This document shows positions 52,496 through 61,389 of a stretch of 64,000 nt of DNA, one piece after another. A program made the position numbers and the translations under genes. The notes under the pieces were generated by a model. The model had not been told where the DNA came from and did no database searches. It saw nothing but the letters and a program-made list of their open reading frames with translations. The stretch spans positions 27,533-91,532 of the forward strand of contig JBAQSX010000013.1 in NCBI GenBank assembly GCA_049296695.1, in the 5' to 3' direction. Each line of letters opens with the position of its first letter. Within the stretch, counting starts at the first letter, position 1. The stretch comes from UBA10906 sp049296695. Its GTDB lineage: Bacteria > Pseudomonadota > Gammaproteobacteria > Methylococcales > Methylomonadaceae.

Positions 52496-54348
52496 ATGAA
52501 CAAGTATTTTTTATTATTTCTTTTATTGAATGCTTATCAAAATAGTTATGCTCAAATTGTACTTGATGGCACAATGGGCAATACACATTATCATGGTTCA
52601 ACGCATCAATTAATTCCTCATCATAATAAAGACACGCTTGCTAATCAGTTTACTATTTCACCCGAAATGGGAACAACTATTAATCATAATCTTTTCCACA
52701 GCTTTCAAACTTTTAATATTAAATCAGGCGAAACCGCTGTTTTTACGGGCGATAATTCATTAAATAATGTTTTTGCACGGGTGACAGGTGGCTCTGTTTC
52801 TACTATTAACGGCGCATTAAATTCAACGATTAATCACGCTAATTTTTATTTTATAAATCCAGCAGGTATTGTTTTTGGTAAAGGTGCAAGTGTTAATGTC
52901 CCAATGCTTTTTATTTAAATACCACAGGCTTATTAGAAAAAAATCAAAGCACTACTTTTTCTGATGCCAATAAAGGTAGTTATTTAACTATCGAACAACA
53001 CAATTATTTTTTAAGCAATCAAGTATCCAATATTAAACTTGATAATGTCACTTTAAAAGTTAAAGTTGGCGATATTGATATTTACGATACAGCGTTAAAT
53101 TTTAATAATAAAAAATTAGTTAGTGTAAATGCTGGCAACGATATTATTATTGATAGCGGCAATATTTATAATTCATGGGATTCTCATGACTCAAAGCATG
53201 TTGGTATTTTTAATCCTTCAGGCGATATTGTTATTGCTACACATGACTTAAATTTATCAAATGGCTCTCAAATTAATAGCTCGGATTATTGTAATAAATG
53301 TAATGCTGGCAATATTGCTATTACAGCGCGTAACTTAAATCTAAATAATTCCAGAATTAATAATGGTTTTTACAATATTAATGGCAATGGTAATGCGGGT
53401 GATATTAGTATTACAGCCCATGACCTGAATCTATTAGATAAGTCTGAAATTAGTAGTGGATTTTATAATATAATCATTAAAAATGGCGTTCACATTAGCA
53501 ATCCAAATGGTAATGCGGGTGATATTAGCATTAAAGCGCATGATTTAAATTTATTAAATAATTCTGCAATCAGTAGCGGAGTTTATGATATTGCAGGTGG
53601 GACTCTGCTTGCTGTTATTGGGGGTAATAGTAATGTAGATAATAGTAGTAATGCGGGTAATGGTAATGCGGGTAATATTGCTATTACAGCTCACGATTTA
53701 AATTTATCAAATAATTCTCAGATTAATAGTACATTTTATGGCAATATCAGTGCTAATGAAGGTAATGCGGGTAATATTGATATTACGCTCTACAATAATG
53801 TAACGCTATCAGCTAATTCTAAAATTGTAGACTATGTATCCTATGGCTTGGGTTATAACGGCAATATCTTTATCAAAGCGCGGGGGTTATTAATGAATAA
53901 TGCTAGTATAGAAACCATAAATGATAACAAAGGCATTAATAATAGCAAACATGGTAATATCACCCTAAATCTTGACGCGCTTATTCCTAGTTTTAATCAA
54001 TTATTATTAAATGGCAAAGCTGTGGCGGGTTCAGAAGAAAATCCCTATTCCACTAATATTATTCAAGCGGTAGGCAATGTTACCTTAAATACCCCACAAT
54101 TGAACATAAATAGTATTTTAAGTGATTTGAATTATACAATGCTGGCTGTTCCAGATTTAAACAAAAACGATTGTCAAGATAATAGAGCCAAGTACAGCTA
54201 TTTAAAAAGAAAAGGTAAAGGTGGACTGGCTTTAACCGAAAATAAGGCTGTATTTATCGCGCCTGTTTCGACTGAGTTTTTAAAAACAATTACGCCTATT
54301 GAAACAAAACATAATGACAATTTACCTTGCACTGAATTAACGTATTAA
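52496..54348 (+). pseudogene. Frameshifted haemagglutination-activity-domain (TpsA-like) adhesin
   Basis: Signal peptide MNKYFLLFLLLNAYQNSYA then a filamentous-haemagglutinin N-terminal (secretion) domain: GTTINHNLFHSFQTFNIKSG, NVFARVTGG and FINPAGIVFGKGASVNVP. At about 52901-52910 the frame breaks: the first frame stops at 52918, while the rest continues without a stop to 54348 in another frame. A one-base loss in CCCAAATGCT would explain it, since restoring it reads VNVPNAFYLNTTGLL. The distal part holds five or six beta-helix repeats built on GNAGDISITAHDLNL. Total about 617 residues, short for an adhesin. No TpsB/ShlB partner nearby. Could be a recent pseudogene, phase variation or a sequence error. 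Confidence 0.85.
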
Positions 54349-54394
54349 TAATTTAGCACTACCAAATTATTAATACGTTAATTCAGTGCAAGGT
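54324..54394. repeat. 31-bp perfect inverted repeat at the 3' end of the adhesin gene
   Basis: 54324-54354 and 54364-54394 are exact reverse complements around a 9-nt loop. The left arm is the last eight codons and stop of the adhesin reading frame plus six bases; the right arm is an inverted copy of it. Could act as a two-way terminator between the adhesin and the oxidoreductase gene. Confidence 0.9.
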
Positions 54395-54450
54395 CTTTGC
54401 GAAAAAAATGTGTATCAATAATCACTCGCTTTTTACCAACACTCCAGTGT

Positions 54451-56055
54451 TTAAATTTTAACCAAACTCAACGCCACCGCCTCAGCGACTTTAATACCAT
54501 CAATTGCCGCTGATAATATCCCACCCGCATAACCCGCGCCTTCGCCTGCGGGATAAAGCCCTAAAGTATTAATACTTTGAAAACTGTCATCGCGTTTAAT
54601 TCTAATCGGTGAAGAAGTGCGCGTTTCAACGCCTGTTAAAACCGCGTCGTGCATGGCAAAACCTTTTATTTTTTTATCAAACGCGGGCAAGGCTTCACGA
54701 ATTGCTTCAATAGCATAAGCGGGTAGGGCGGTATCTAAATTAGTCAAATGTACCGCTGGGGTGTAAGAGGGAACAACTGAGCCTAATGCCGTTGAAGGGC
54801 GATTGGCTAAAAAATCACCGACTAATTGCGCGGGGGCTTGGTAATTTTCACCGCCTAACACAAAGGCATGTTTTTCTAAGCGGCGTTGCAACTCAATCCC
54901 TGCTAAAGGATTGTCAGGATAATCTTGCTCAGGGCTAATGCCCACCACAATGCCGCTATTGGCATTGCGTTCATTGCGCGAATACTGGCTCATGCCGTTG
55001 GTGACCACATGCCCCACTTCGGAAGTTGCCGCCACCACCGTGCCACCCGGACACATGCAAAAGCTATACACCGAGCGTCCGTTTTTGCAGTGATGCACCA
55101 ATTTATAATCCGCCGCACCTAGCAATTCATGCCCTGCATAATCGCCAAATAAACAGCTATCAATTAAGCTTTGCGGATGTTCAATGCGAAAACCCACTGA
55201 AAACGGCTTGGCTTCAATATAAACCCCGCGCTGATAAAGTTGTTGAAAAGTATCACGCGCACTGTGTCCCACTGCTAACACAATATGCTGGCTGTGCAGG
55301 GTTTCGCCGCTGGCTAAGACCACGCCGCGCATTTGCCCGTTTTCGATAATAAAATCTTCCACGCGCTGTTGAAAACGAATCTCGCCGCCTAATTGTTCAA
55401 TGGTTTCGCGCATTTGCTCAACCATAGAGACCAAGCGAAACGTGCCGATATGCGGTTTGCTAACGTACATAATCTCAGGCGGCGCACCTGCTTTGACAAA
55501 TTCGGTTAATACTTTGCGCCCGTAATGCTTGGGGTCTTTGACTTGGCTGTATAACTTGCCGTCTGAAAATGTTCCCGCGCCGCCTTCACCAAACTGCACG
55601 TTCGATTCGGGATTAAATTCGCTTTTGCGCCACAAACCAAAAGTGTCTTTAGTGCGTTCGCGCACGGCTTTTCCACGTTCTAATACTATTGGTTTAAAGC
55701 CCATTTGCGCGAGAATTAATGCGGCAAATAAGCCACAAGGCCCCATGCCAATAATTAGCGGACGCTGTGTTGTTATTGTTTTGTTTTCGGTGACAAAACG
55801 ATAATTCATATCAGGGGTTAATGTTATTGATTTATCATCAATAAACTTGGCTAATACTTGCGTTTCGTTTTTTAATTCAATATCAAAACTATAAACTAAG
55901 AATATATGACTACGCCGCCGCGCATCGTAGGCTCTACGAAATACTTGATAATTTATTAAATCGTCGGGATTGATTTTTAGCCGCTCGATAATGGCTTCTT
56001 TAATGGCTTCTTCGTTGTGATTTAGGGGGAGTTTGACTTCAGTTATTCTGAGCAT
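54451..56055 (-). CDS. FAD-dependent oxidoreductase (COG2509-type)
   Basis: 534 residues. After an N-terminal domain of about 95 residues (LPLNHNEEAIKEAIIERLKI) comes a Rossmann FAD motif PLIIGMGPCGLFAALILAQM with ERGKAVRERTKDT, then NVQFGEGGAGTFSDGKLYSQ, the family-specific CPGGTVVAATSEVG and a C-terminal GLYPAGEGAGYAGGILSAA flavin motif. This is the conserved uncharacterised dehydrogenase family COG2509; substrate unknown. It lies alone, convergent with the adhesin remnant. Confidence 0.9.
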   Translation of the reverse strand: MLRITEVKLPLNHNEEAIKEAIIERLKINPDDLINYQVFRRAYDARRRSHIFLVYSFDIELKNETQVLAKFIDDKSITLTPDMNYRFVTENKTITTQRPLIIGMGPCGLFAALILAQMGFKPIVLERGKAVRERTKDTFGLWRKSEFNPESNVQFGEGGAGTFSDGKLYSQVKDPKHYGRKVLTEFVKAGAPPEIMYVSKPHIGTFRLVSMVEQMRETIEQLGGEIRFQQRVEDFIIENGQMRGVVLASGETLHSQHIVLAVGHSARDTFQQLYQRGVYIEAKPFSVGFRIEHPQSLIDSCLFGDYAGHELLGAADYKLVHHCKNGRSVYSFCMCPGGTVVAATSEVGHVVTNGMSQYSRNERNANSGIVVGISPEQDYPDNPLAGIELQRRLEKHAFVLGGENYQAPAQLVGDFLANRPSTALGSVVPSYTPAVHLTNLDTALPAYAIEAIREALPAFDKKIKGFAMHDAVLTGVETRTSSPIRIKRDDSFQSINTLGLYPAGEGAGYAGGILSAAIDGIKVAEAVALSLVKI

Positions 56056-56167
56056 AATGGTATTGGGTGGTCGATAATTAGAAAATATTGTTAATGATTT
56101 CTTTTAGATAAGCGTGTAGAGACGTTGCAATGCAACGTCTGTATAAAAAGTAATAATCACTCAGTTT

Positions 56168-56376
56168 TTAAATACTCAGCCATTGACCCTCAATAATATT
56201 TAAGTATTTTCGGCTAGTATGCACAAAATAGAATTCTTGCTGTGGATATTGTTTGTGTAATCGCTGATAGTTTTAGCACTTTCACATAATTCAATAACGG
56301 CGTGTGTTCAATATATCGCTGGGTATTATTTGCAGTATATGCGCTTAAGGCTTCAATGATTAACCATTGGTTTTGA
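56168..56376 (-). pseudogene. Decayed small ORF, copy 1, downstream of the restriction gene
   Basis: About 210 bp closely similar to 59071-59290 (roughly 85% by eye; 12-bp gap). On the minus strand fragments read NQWLIIEALSAYTANN, then in a second frame YQRLHKQYPQQEFYFVHTSR and LNIIEGQWLSI, broken by frameshifts and stops. I do not recognise the protein. It starts right after the endonuclease stop codon. With copy 2 it brackets the restriction-modification genes. The rest of the 56056-56394 gap holds no gene. Confidence 0.75.
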
Positions 56377-56394
56377 TTTATTGAAAGTTCATGA

Positions 56395-57735
56395 TTAATT
56401 TTTTAAATAAACCTCATCTCTTATATATTGACTATTTAACCAAAAACATTTTTTTACCACATAATCGCCTTGTGGGGTTTCATAAGTATCATTAGCGTTT
56501 TGTGCGTGTGGTCTAACATGGCAAATGGAATGCTCAGATTTCTTTGGTAAAATCCGTGCTTGTCCATTTTCAATGCGCTTAATAGTATCTAGCCAAACAG
56601 TTTTAACTTTTTGAGTGTCCTCATAAGACATATTCCAAAACTTAACTTTCTTTAAAATGAATTGTTCATTGACATCTTTTTGATAAAACACGAAGAAAAA
56701 CTTATGTTCTAATAGCTGTTTGAATTCCGACTCTTCCCACGTTTCTTTAACAATTTCTGTGTACTTAAATGTCGGAAATGAAATATCTTCTTTAGGTAAA
56801 TTATTTTGTTTTAAACGGATTGTTTTAACAACAATATCCGCTTTTTCAAATTCAGCTATTTCTTTATTTAATTCAATACCAAGAATTGCCTTAGTTAAAT
56901 TAGCATAGAAACTTTTTGCTTTCGTATTAAGAGAGATAGCTAACGATGTGATAATTTCATCGGTTGTTTTACCGTAATAAGTTTTAAATTTAGCTATAAC
57001 AAGCAATTCAATATCTTGCTCTTTATTATCGTCTAATAATTTTCCATAAATTGTATTCTGATGACCTGCGATAGAGGCAACAATATGATTAACATATCCG
57101 CGTTTTAATGAATAAGCACGTTGTTTGGCTAAAATGTCACTATTGGGTTGCCCTTTAGGATTGCCACCTTTACCGCCCTTTGTACACGCGCCTAAATAAA
57201 AAGTATCACCTTCTGATAATTCGTGCGCTTTCCCTGCAACGACTTTAGTTTTAATAAGTTCCCAATCTTTTTTTATGATAGCTAAATCGGCGATAGGAAA
57301 TTGCCAATCACCCACTAATTTAATTAAATAATCAAAAATTGCTTTATCTTTTTGCGGATGATAGAAAATCAATAATAAATGTGCATTCTTTAACCAGAAA
57401 GAACTTAAATAAAAATTCTGATTAACTATTTCAAAGTAATTGATGATATTTAAAACCAATCGTTCTTTAGCGTGAAACTCATTGGTTTTTATTATTTTTA
57501 ATGGCGAAGATTTCAATTCTAATCCAGCCTCTTTAAAATCAGCGTCAGCATTTGAATTAGGTTGGTATTCAAAATAGAATTTTTCTAAAATCTGTCCGAA
57601 ATTACCTTTTCCTAAATATCCGTGACTAATAATTTCATTACCACATACTTGACGTAATGTTTTATTTTCTAAGCGTTTTGCAAATGCAATAATGGCATTA
57701 GCATCTTGCTTATTAATATCACTAAAGCGACTCAT
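56395..57735 (-). CDS. Sau3AI/MutH-family type II restriction endonuclease
   Basis: 446 residues with the MutH/Sau3AI catalytic pattern: G43KGNFGQILE, then D66-x6-E73-x-K75 in ADFKEAGLELKSSPLK, spaced exactly as MutH D70/E77/K79. The C-terminal half (WEESEFKQLLEHKFFFVFYQ) resembles the second, non-catalytic MutH-like domain of Sau3AI (489 residues). By family it should cut at GATC; that specificity is inferred. Its start overlaps the methyltransferase stop by 14 bp. AT-rich like its partner, and bracketed with it by two copies of a decayed ORF, indicating acquisition. Confidence 0.88.
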   Translation of the reverse strand: MSRFSDINKQDANAIIAFAKRLENKTLRQVCGNEIISHGYLGKGNFGQILEKFYFEYQPNSNADADFKEAGLELKSSPLKIIKTNEFHAKERLVLNIINYFEIVNQNFYLSSFWLKNAHLLLIFYHPQKDKAIFDYLIKLVGDWQFPIADLAIIKKDWELIKTKVVAGKAHELSEGDTFYLGACTKGGKGGNPKGQPNSDILAKQRAYSLKRGYVNHIVASIAGHQNTIYGKLLDDNKEQDIELLVIAKFKTYYGKTTDEIITSLAISLNTKAKSFYANLTKAILGIELNKEIAEFEKADIVVKTIRLKQNNLPKEDISFPTFKYTEIVKETWEESEFKQLLEHKFFFVFYQKDVNEQFILKKVKFWNMSYEDTQKVKTVWLDTIKRIENGQARILPKKSEHSICHVRPHAQNANDTYETPQGDYVVKKCFWLNSQYIRDEVYLKN

Positions 57736-59014
57736 CTTGAATACTCTTTATTTTTTCTGCCAGCGCAATACCTATTTTTTCAACAATACCCACAACTAAC
57801 GCATTACCCATAAAAAACGCTCGTTTAGTATCTGAGCAACCTTCTAACTTGGTGTGATTATCAGGAAACATATTCAAGCGTTCTAATTCAATGGGTAATA
57901 AACGCCGTAAGCCTTGCTCTGTTTCAATAACGTGTTTAAATCGTGAAGGTGATATACCACCTTCACCTGTAATAATAGTTCGTGAGGGCTGGGTTATTAA
58001 ATCAGGAAAAATCATACCGCCTTCACTATAGTTATATTCATAGCCTTCAGCCGTGGTGCGGATTTCTTTTTTACCGCCTTTTAAATACCGCCATTTTTCT
58101 AAATCAGTTTCTTTTATATAAAAACTATCATCAACTTCATTATGTTGAAGAATATCGCCTAAAACAACCGATTTTCCTTGATAATTTGGCTCAGTTTTTA
58201 AAGTTAATACTCGACTGTTTATCATAACGCCAGCATTTTCAAAAGGTGAGTTTTTTCCTGTTTTATTAAAACTATCTGATAAAGTAACGATATTATCAGT
58301 CAATTTTATTTCAATAGGTAAACAGCTTTGATTAACTTTAACAGGAAAAGCCGTGGCTAATGTCCCTATTGCTAATAACCAATTATCTAAATATTGCTTA
58401 TTAATTTGTTGATACAATAAAGTGGACTGATGATAAGCGACTAAAAATATGCGTCTACGCCGTTGCGGCATTCCATAATCAGCGGCGTTAATAACGCGCC
58501 ATTCCACCGCATAACCTAAATCATCAAGGCTTTTGAGCATAATAGCAAAATCACGTCCGCGTTGATTAGACGGTGATTTTAATAAGCGATCGACATTCTC
58601 TAAAAAAATATAACGGGGTTTATTGGTTTTTTCATTTAATAGCCGTTCAATTTCCCACCATAAAACGCCTTTTTTACCTTTTAAACCTTTTGAATTTTTT
58701 AATGAAGTAGCCACTGAATAATCTTGACAAGGAAAACCGCCCACTAATAAATCACAATCGGGTAAATCCTCAGTGGCAATGGTGGCAATATCGGCATTAA
58801 TATGATTTTCTTTACCCCAGCGGTTTTCATAGACTAATGAAGCATGTTGCGCTTTGGTTGAGGGTTCAAATTGATTGCTCCATATTACTTGATAATCGGA
58901 ATTAAAAGCCTCGCTATAATTTGATGAGGCGGATTTATTCTGCCAGCCTTCTAAACCTAATCTAAATCCACCAACGCCTGCAAATAACTCAACGACTTTA
59001 ATTTTATTGCTCAT
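57722..59014 (-). CDS. DNA (cytosine-5) methyltransferase of a type II RM system
   Basis: 430 residues with ordered m5C motifs: I FAGVGGFRLG (11-20), IV GGFPCQDYSVA with catalytic C96, VI FLENV (138-141), VIII QRRRRIFLVAY, then a variable target-recognition stretch (about 210-330) and IX/X RRLLPIELERLNMFPDNH and FMGNALVVGIVEKIG. It protects the host against the adjacent Sau3AI-like nuclease, so GATC (GATm5C) is the predicted target. It precedes and overlaps the nuclease gene, favouring methylation before cutting. Confidence 0.95.
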   Translation of the reverse strand: MSNKIKVVELFAGVGGFRLGLEGWQNKSASSNYSEAFNSDYQVIWSNQFEPSTKAQHASLVYENRWGKENHINADIATIATEDLPDCDLLVGGFPCQDYSVATSLKNSKGLKGKKGVLWWEIERLLNEKTNKPRYIFLENVDRLLKSPSNQRGRDFAIMLKSLDDLGYAVEWRVINAADYGMPQRRRRIFLVAYHQSTLLYQQINKQYLDNWLLAIGTLATAFPVKVNQSCLPIEIKLTDNIVTLSDSFNKTGKNSPFENAGVMINSRVLTLKTEPNYQGKSVVLGDILQHNEVDDSFYIKETDLEKWRYLKGGKKEIRTTAEGYEYNYSEGGMIFPDLITQPSRTIITGEGGISPSRFKHVIETEQGLRRLLPIELERLNMFPDNHTKLEGCSDTKRAFFMGNALVVGIVEKIGIALAEKIKSIQDESL

Positions 59015-59070
59015 GTTTTGATTGTTTCTATGTGTTTTTATTTACTGTAGTTATTAATTAATGCTATTTA

Positions 59071-59290
59071 TAAATACCTAGCCATTGAGGTTCAATAATA
59101 TTTAATTATTCACGGCTGGTATGTACAAAATATAATTCACGCTGTGGGAATTGTTTGTGTAATCGCTGATAGTGTTGCATGACGGTTTTAGCACTTTCGC
59201 ATAATTCAATAACGGCGTGTGTTCAATATGTCACTGGGCATTATTTGCAGTAGTCGCGCTTAAGGCTTCAATGATTAACCATTGGTTTGA
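59071..59290 (-). pseudogene. Decayed small ORF, copy 2, upstream of the methyltransferase
   Basis: Second copy of the 56168-56376 sequence. Minus-strand fragments: LIYSNQWLIIEALSATTANN, then stop and frameshift, VIELCESAKTVMQHYQRLHK, QFPQRELYFVHTSRE, stop, LNIIEPQWLGIYK. It is less damaged than copy 1 (keeps a 12-bp segment that copy 1 lacks). Family unknown. The rest of the 59015-59357 gap has only a small GTTAGTT/AACTAAC hairpin after the DUF4062 gene. Confidence 0.75.
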
Positions 59291-59331
59291 ATAAATTAAG
59301 CGGATTTGTTGCTATTGCATGATTATACTCC

Positions 59332-59352
59332 GTTAGTTTGTATTAGAACTAA
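59332..59352 (-). terminator. Weak hairpin after the DUF4062 gene
   Basis: 7-bp stem GTTAGTT/AACTAAC with an 8-nt loop just past the stop codon; no clear poly-U tract, so termination is uncertain. Confidence 0.35.
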
Positions 59353-59357
59353 CACAA

Positions 59358-60587
59358 TTAAATAACCTTAATGGGTATTTGAAATTTTTCTACATTTTCA
59401 TATTCATTGCACATGATAGTAACGTCTATTATTCCTTCACCACGATTTAAAGGTATTAACTGAACACTACTAAAATATTCATCAGTAGTGGTAAGCAATT
59501 CTTTTAGATAAATATCCAATCGGTTTTCTTCAGGTTTAATGGTAAGTTTATAACTAACATCTTTGCCATTATTAATGCTGTTTGCATAATTTTGATAAAT
59601 AAAAAGAGGAGTCTCAAGTTTTGTTTTTTCAATTTCTTTTTTGTATTCATCTTCAGTTTTGTGTAACGGATTGATGGGTATTTTTTTCTGTGCTTCACGC
59701 CAATTATCTAAAGATAAAATGTCTGGAAAAATCATAGTGACTTGAACATCAGTCGCTTTAAAATATTCAGAGTTTCTTAAAACTATTTCTATATTTCCTT
59801 CGTCCCATTTGTTCATTTCATCCCAATGATTATAAAAAGCCATGACTATTCTAATATTTTTTATAACATCAGGTAGTTCAAGTTGCCTGTTATAATTATC
59901 AATTTCATCATTAGTAATGCGAGTGGATAAATATTCAGGTATTTCTGCACGAGATAATTTTTTAAGATTCAAATTATCAGAATTCGGGTTTTTAGCATCT
60001 ATTACAACAGTCTCTTGAGAATTAATTTTAAGCGAAATTCTCGGTTTCTTATTAGTAGATATATTTTTTACTTCAGCAGTTAAATTATTACCTCTAATCC
60101 AACCTAATCGTGGTTTTTTCTCTATTTCTTGTGGTAGGGCAATTGCTATTTTTGAAGCCAAGTCATCTTTATTAGTCCAGAAATCGCACATTTTATTGCC
60201 TTTAGCTTTTTTTATAAAAGCGTCAAGTTTTTTTGTTAATTTAGCATGATTGTCACGCTCATTTGATGTTGTAGGAAGGTCTCTTTTTTTTATAAAAGCT
60301 AAGATAGGAATACCTTTTTTTTTGGCATAATCGTATTCTTTTTCGGTATAACTAATATCGCCTGCCATAGAACCATATCGGTGTCCAATGATGACAATAT
60401 AATAATCACTATCATTAAGGGTTTCTTGAATAATTTTCCATTGTTCATCATCACTAGCTGTAAACATTTCCATACCAATAGGAAAATGACGAATCTTTAA
60501 AATGGTTTTTATTACTTCTTCTCGAACTTCTTTTAAATCATCATAAGTTGAACTTATAAATATTTGATATTTTTTATTGTTGTTCAT
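59358..60587 (-). CDS. DUF4062 domain protein
   Basis: 409 residues. The N-terminal DUF4062 domain (residues 6-95) shows KYQIFISSTYDDLKEVREEV, FPIGMEMFTASDDEQWKII, SDYYIVIIGHRYGSMAGDIS and SYTEKEYDYA, a TIR/SEFIR-like signalling fold by family knowledge. The remaining 300 residues look like beta-rich sensor or effector sequence that I do not recognise, without membrane segments. DUF4062 proteins are frequent in defence islands and often fused to NACHT/TPR parts; here no such fusion. Good ribosome site (GGAGAAAAA). Neighbours RM and HicBA support a defence or stress role, by inference only. Confidence 0.85.
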   Translation of the reverse strand: MNNNKKYQIFISSTYDDLKEVREEVIKTILKIRHFPIGMEMFTASDDEQWKIIQETLNDSDYYIVIIGHRYGSMAGDISYTEKEYDYAKKKGIPILAFIKKRDLPTTSNERDNHAKLTKKLDAFIKKAKGNKMCDFWTNKDDLASKIAIALPQEIEKKPRLGWIRGNNLTAEVKNISTNKKPRISLKINSQETVVIDAKNPNSDNLNLKKLSRAEIPEYLSTRITNDEIDNYNRQLELPDVIKNIRIVMAFYNHWDEMNKWDEGNIEIVLRNSEYFKATDVQVTMIFPDILSLDNWREAQKKIPINPLHKTEDEYKKEIEKTKLETPLFIYQNYANSINNGKDVSYKLTIKPEENRLDIYLKELLTTTDEYFSSVQLIPLNRGEGIIDVTIMCNEYENVEKFQIPIKVI

Positions 60588-60851
60588 TTTTTCTCCATTA
60601 ATAAATAATTTAATGTTAAGTTATTTTTTGTAACTACATAGCCATTCTAAAAAATAAAATAACATTATAAAGTAATTAGTTAAGATAATTCCCATTTGGA
60701 AAGTTTTGCTAAGTCATTGATTTTACATTAATACAATGCCATTTTTTAGCATTTTATGAAAACGGATTTATTTATTTTTAATTAGTTATATATTACTAAG
60801 TAGTTATAATTTATATTAGTTACCTTTTAAGTTTCTACGCTATTAATCAAA
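60588..60851. other. AT-rich intergenic region
   Basis: Very AT-rich gap upstream of the DUF4062 gene. Presumably contains its promoter, but no clear -35/-10 pair, hairpin or ORF stands out. Confidence 0.4.
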
Positions 60852-60926
60852 CAACATGGGAAATAATTAAATCAAACCCTATACGTCCAACACACCCACA
60901 TTCAACGTGTTTTTCACAATAAAATC
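60852..60926 (-). pseudogene. Second copy of the gyrB 3' end
   Basis: Minus strand reads DFIVKNTLNVGVLDV followed by TAG, against DFIVKNALNVGVLDV-TAG at the true gyrB end; similarity continues about 25 bp past the stop. About 88% of bases match 61390-61465 by eye, with small indels after the stop. The copy begins inside the hicA stop codon region, directly after hicA. It cannot be expressed as GyrB; it is a relic of insertion or duplication. Confidence 0.85.
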
Positions 60927-61131
60927 ACACACCAAAATCTTCGCGTGTTAATCCTGATTGTTTAATAATAGATTGCAATGTACCAATTGGAATTTCTTTT
61001 TTAGGACTAGGTACAATAACAACATAATTATTTTTAACATATTTTTGATGACTACCTTTTTGGCTTGCTTTAATAAAACCATGCGCTAAAAGCACGGTAA
61101 TAATCTCTTTGGAAGAAAGTAATTTAGGCAT
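60925..61131 (-). CDS. hicA: HicA-family mRNA interferase toxin
   Basis: 68 residues from the ATG at 61131 (MPKLLSSKEIITVLLAHGFI). The dsRBD-like HicA fold and catalytic His (H28 in KGSHQKY) are present. A GTG 15 bp upstream is possible, but the ATG gives the standard HicA start. It overlaps hicB by 8 bp. Gene order is antitoxin first (hicB-hicA), the reverse of the E. coli order. HicA cleaves mRNA when free of HicB. Confidence 0.92.
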   Translation of the reverse strand: MPKLLSSKEIITVLLAHGFIKASQKGSHQKYVKNNYVVIVPSPKKEIPIGTLQSIIKQSGLTREDFGV

Positions 61132-61336
61132 ATAACGCAAACTCACCCAACATTAATTCATTCACTTCATTAAAATCTGTTGTTACCGTATCATCTTCTA
61201 AATATAAAGCCACGGCTTCTTTTAAATTAGCTAAAGCCTCATCAAGCGTTTCACCAAAACTGGCAACTTCAATATTTAAACAACGTGATACATAATAATT
61301 ACCTTCACGATAAATAATATATTTTAAATTTTTCAT
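61124..61336 (-). CDS. hicB: HicB-family antitoxin
   Basis: 70-residue partial RNase H-like HicB: YIIYREGNYYVSRCLNIEVA, SFGETLDEALANLKEAVALYLED. It lacks an added DNA-binding domain, so autoregulation may need another mechanism. GGAGAA precedes the ATG. It lies 76 bp downstream of gyrB and forms an operon with hicA. Confidence 0.92.
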   Translation of the reverse strand: MKNLKYIIYREGNYYVSRCLNIEVASFGETLDEALANLKEAVALYLEDDTVTTDFNEVNELMLGEFALYA

Positions 61337-61389
61337 AAGTTATTCTCCGTCATTAAAACAATAATCCCCACGCCATTAATAACCAATAA

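Noticed and set aside
53160..53800. Repetitive AT-rich stretch that could look like a CRISPR or satellite array
   Set aside because: Periods are irregular and translate in one frame into beta-helix repeats (GNAGDI-type) of the adhesin; no uniform repeat-spacer pattern.
53848..54348. Independent gene starting at a TTG in the adhesin region
   Set aside because: The same frame is open back to about 52893 and carries the adhesin repeats, so this is the tail of the frameshifted gene rather than a separate one.
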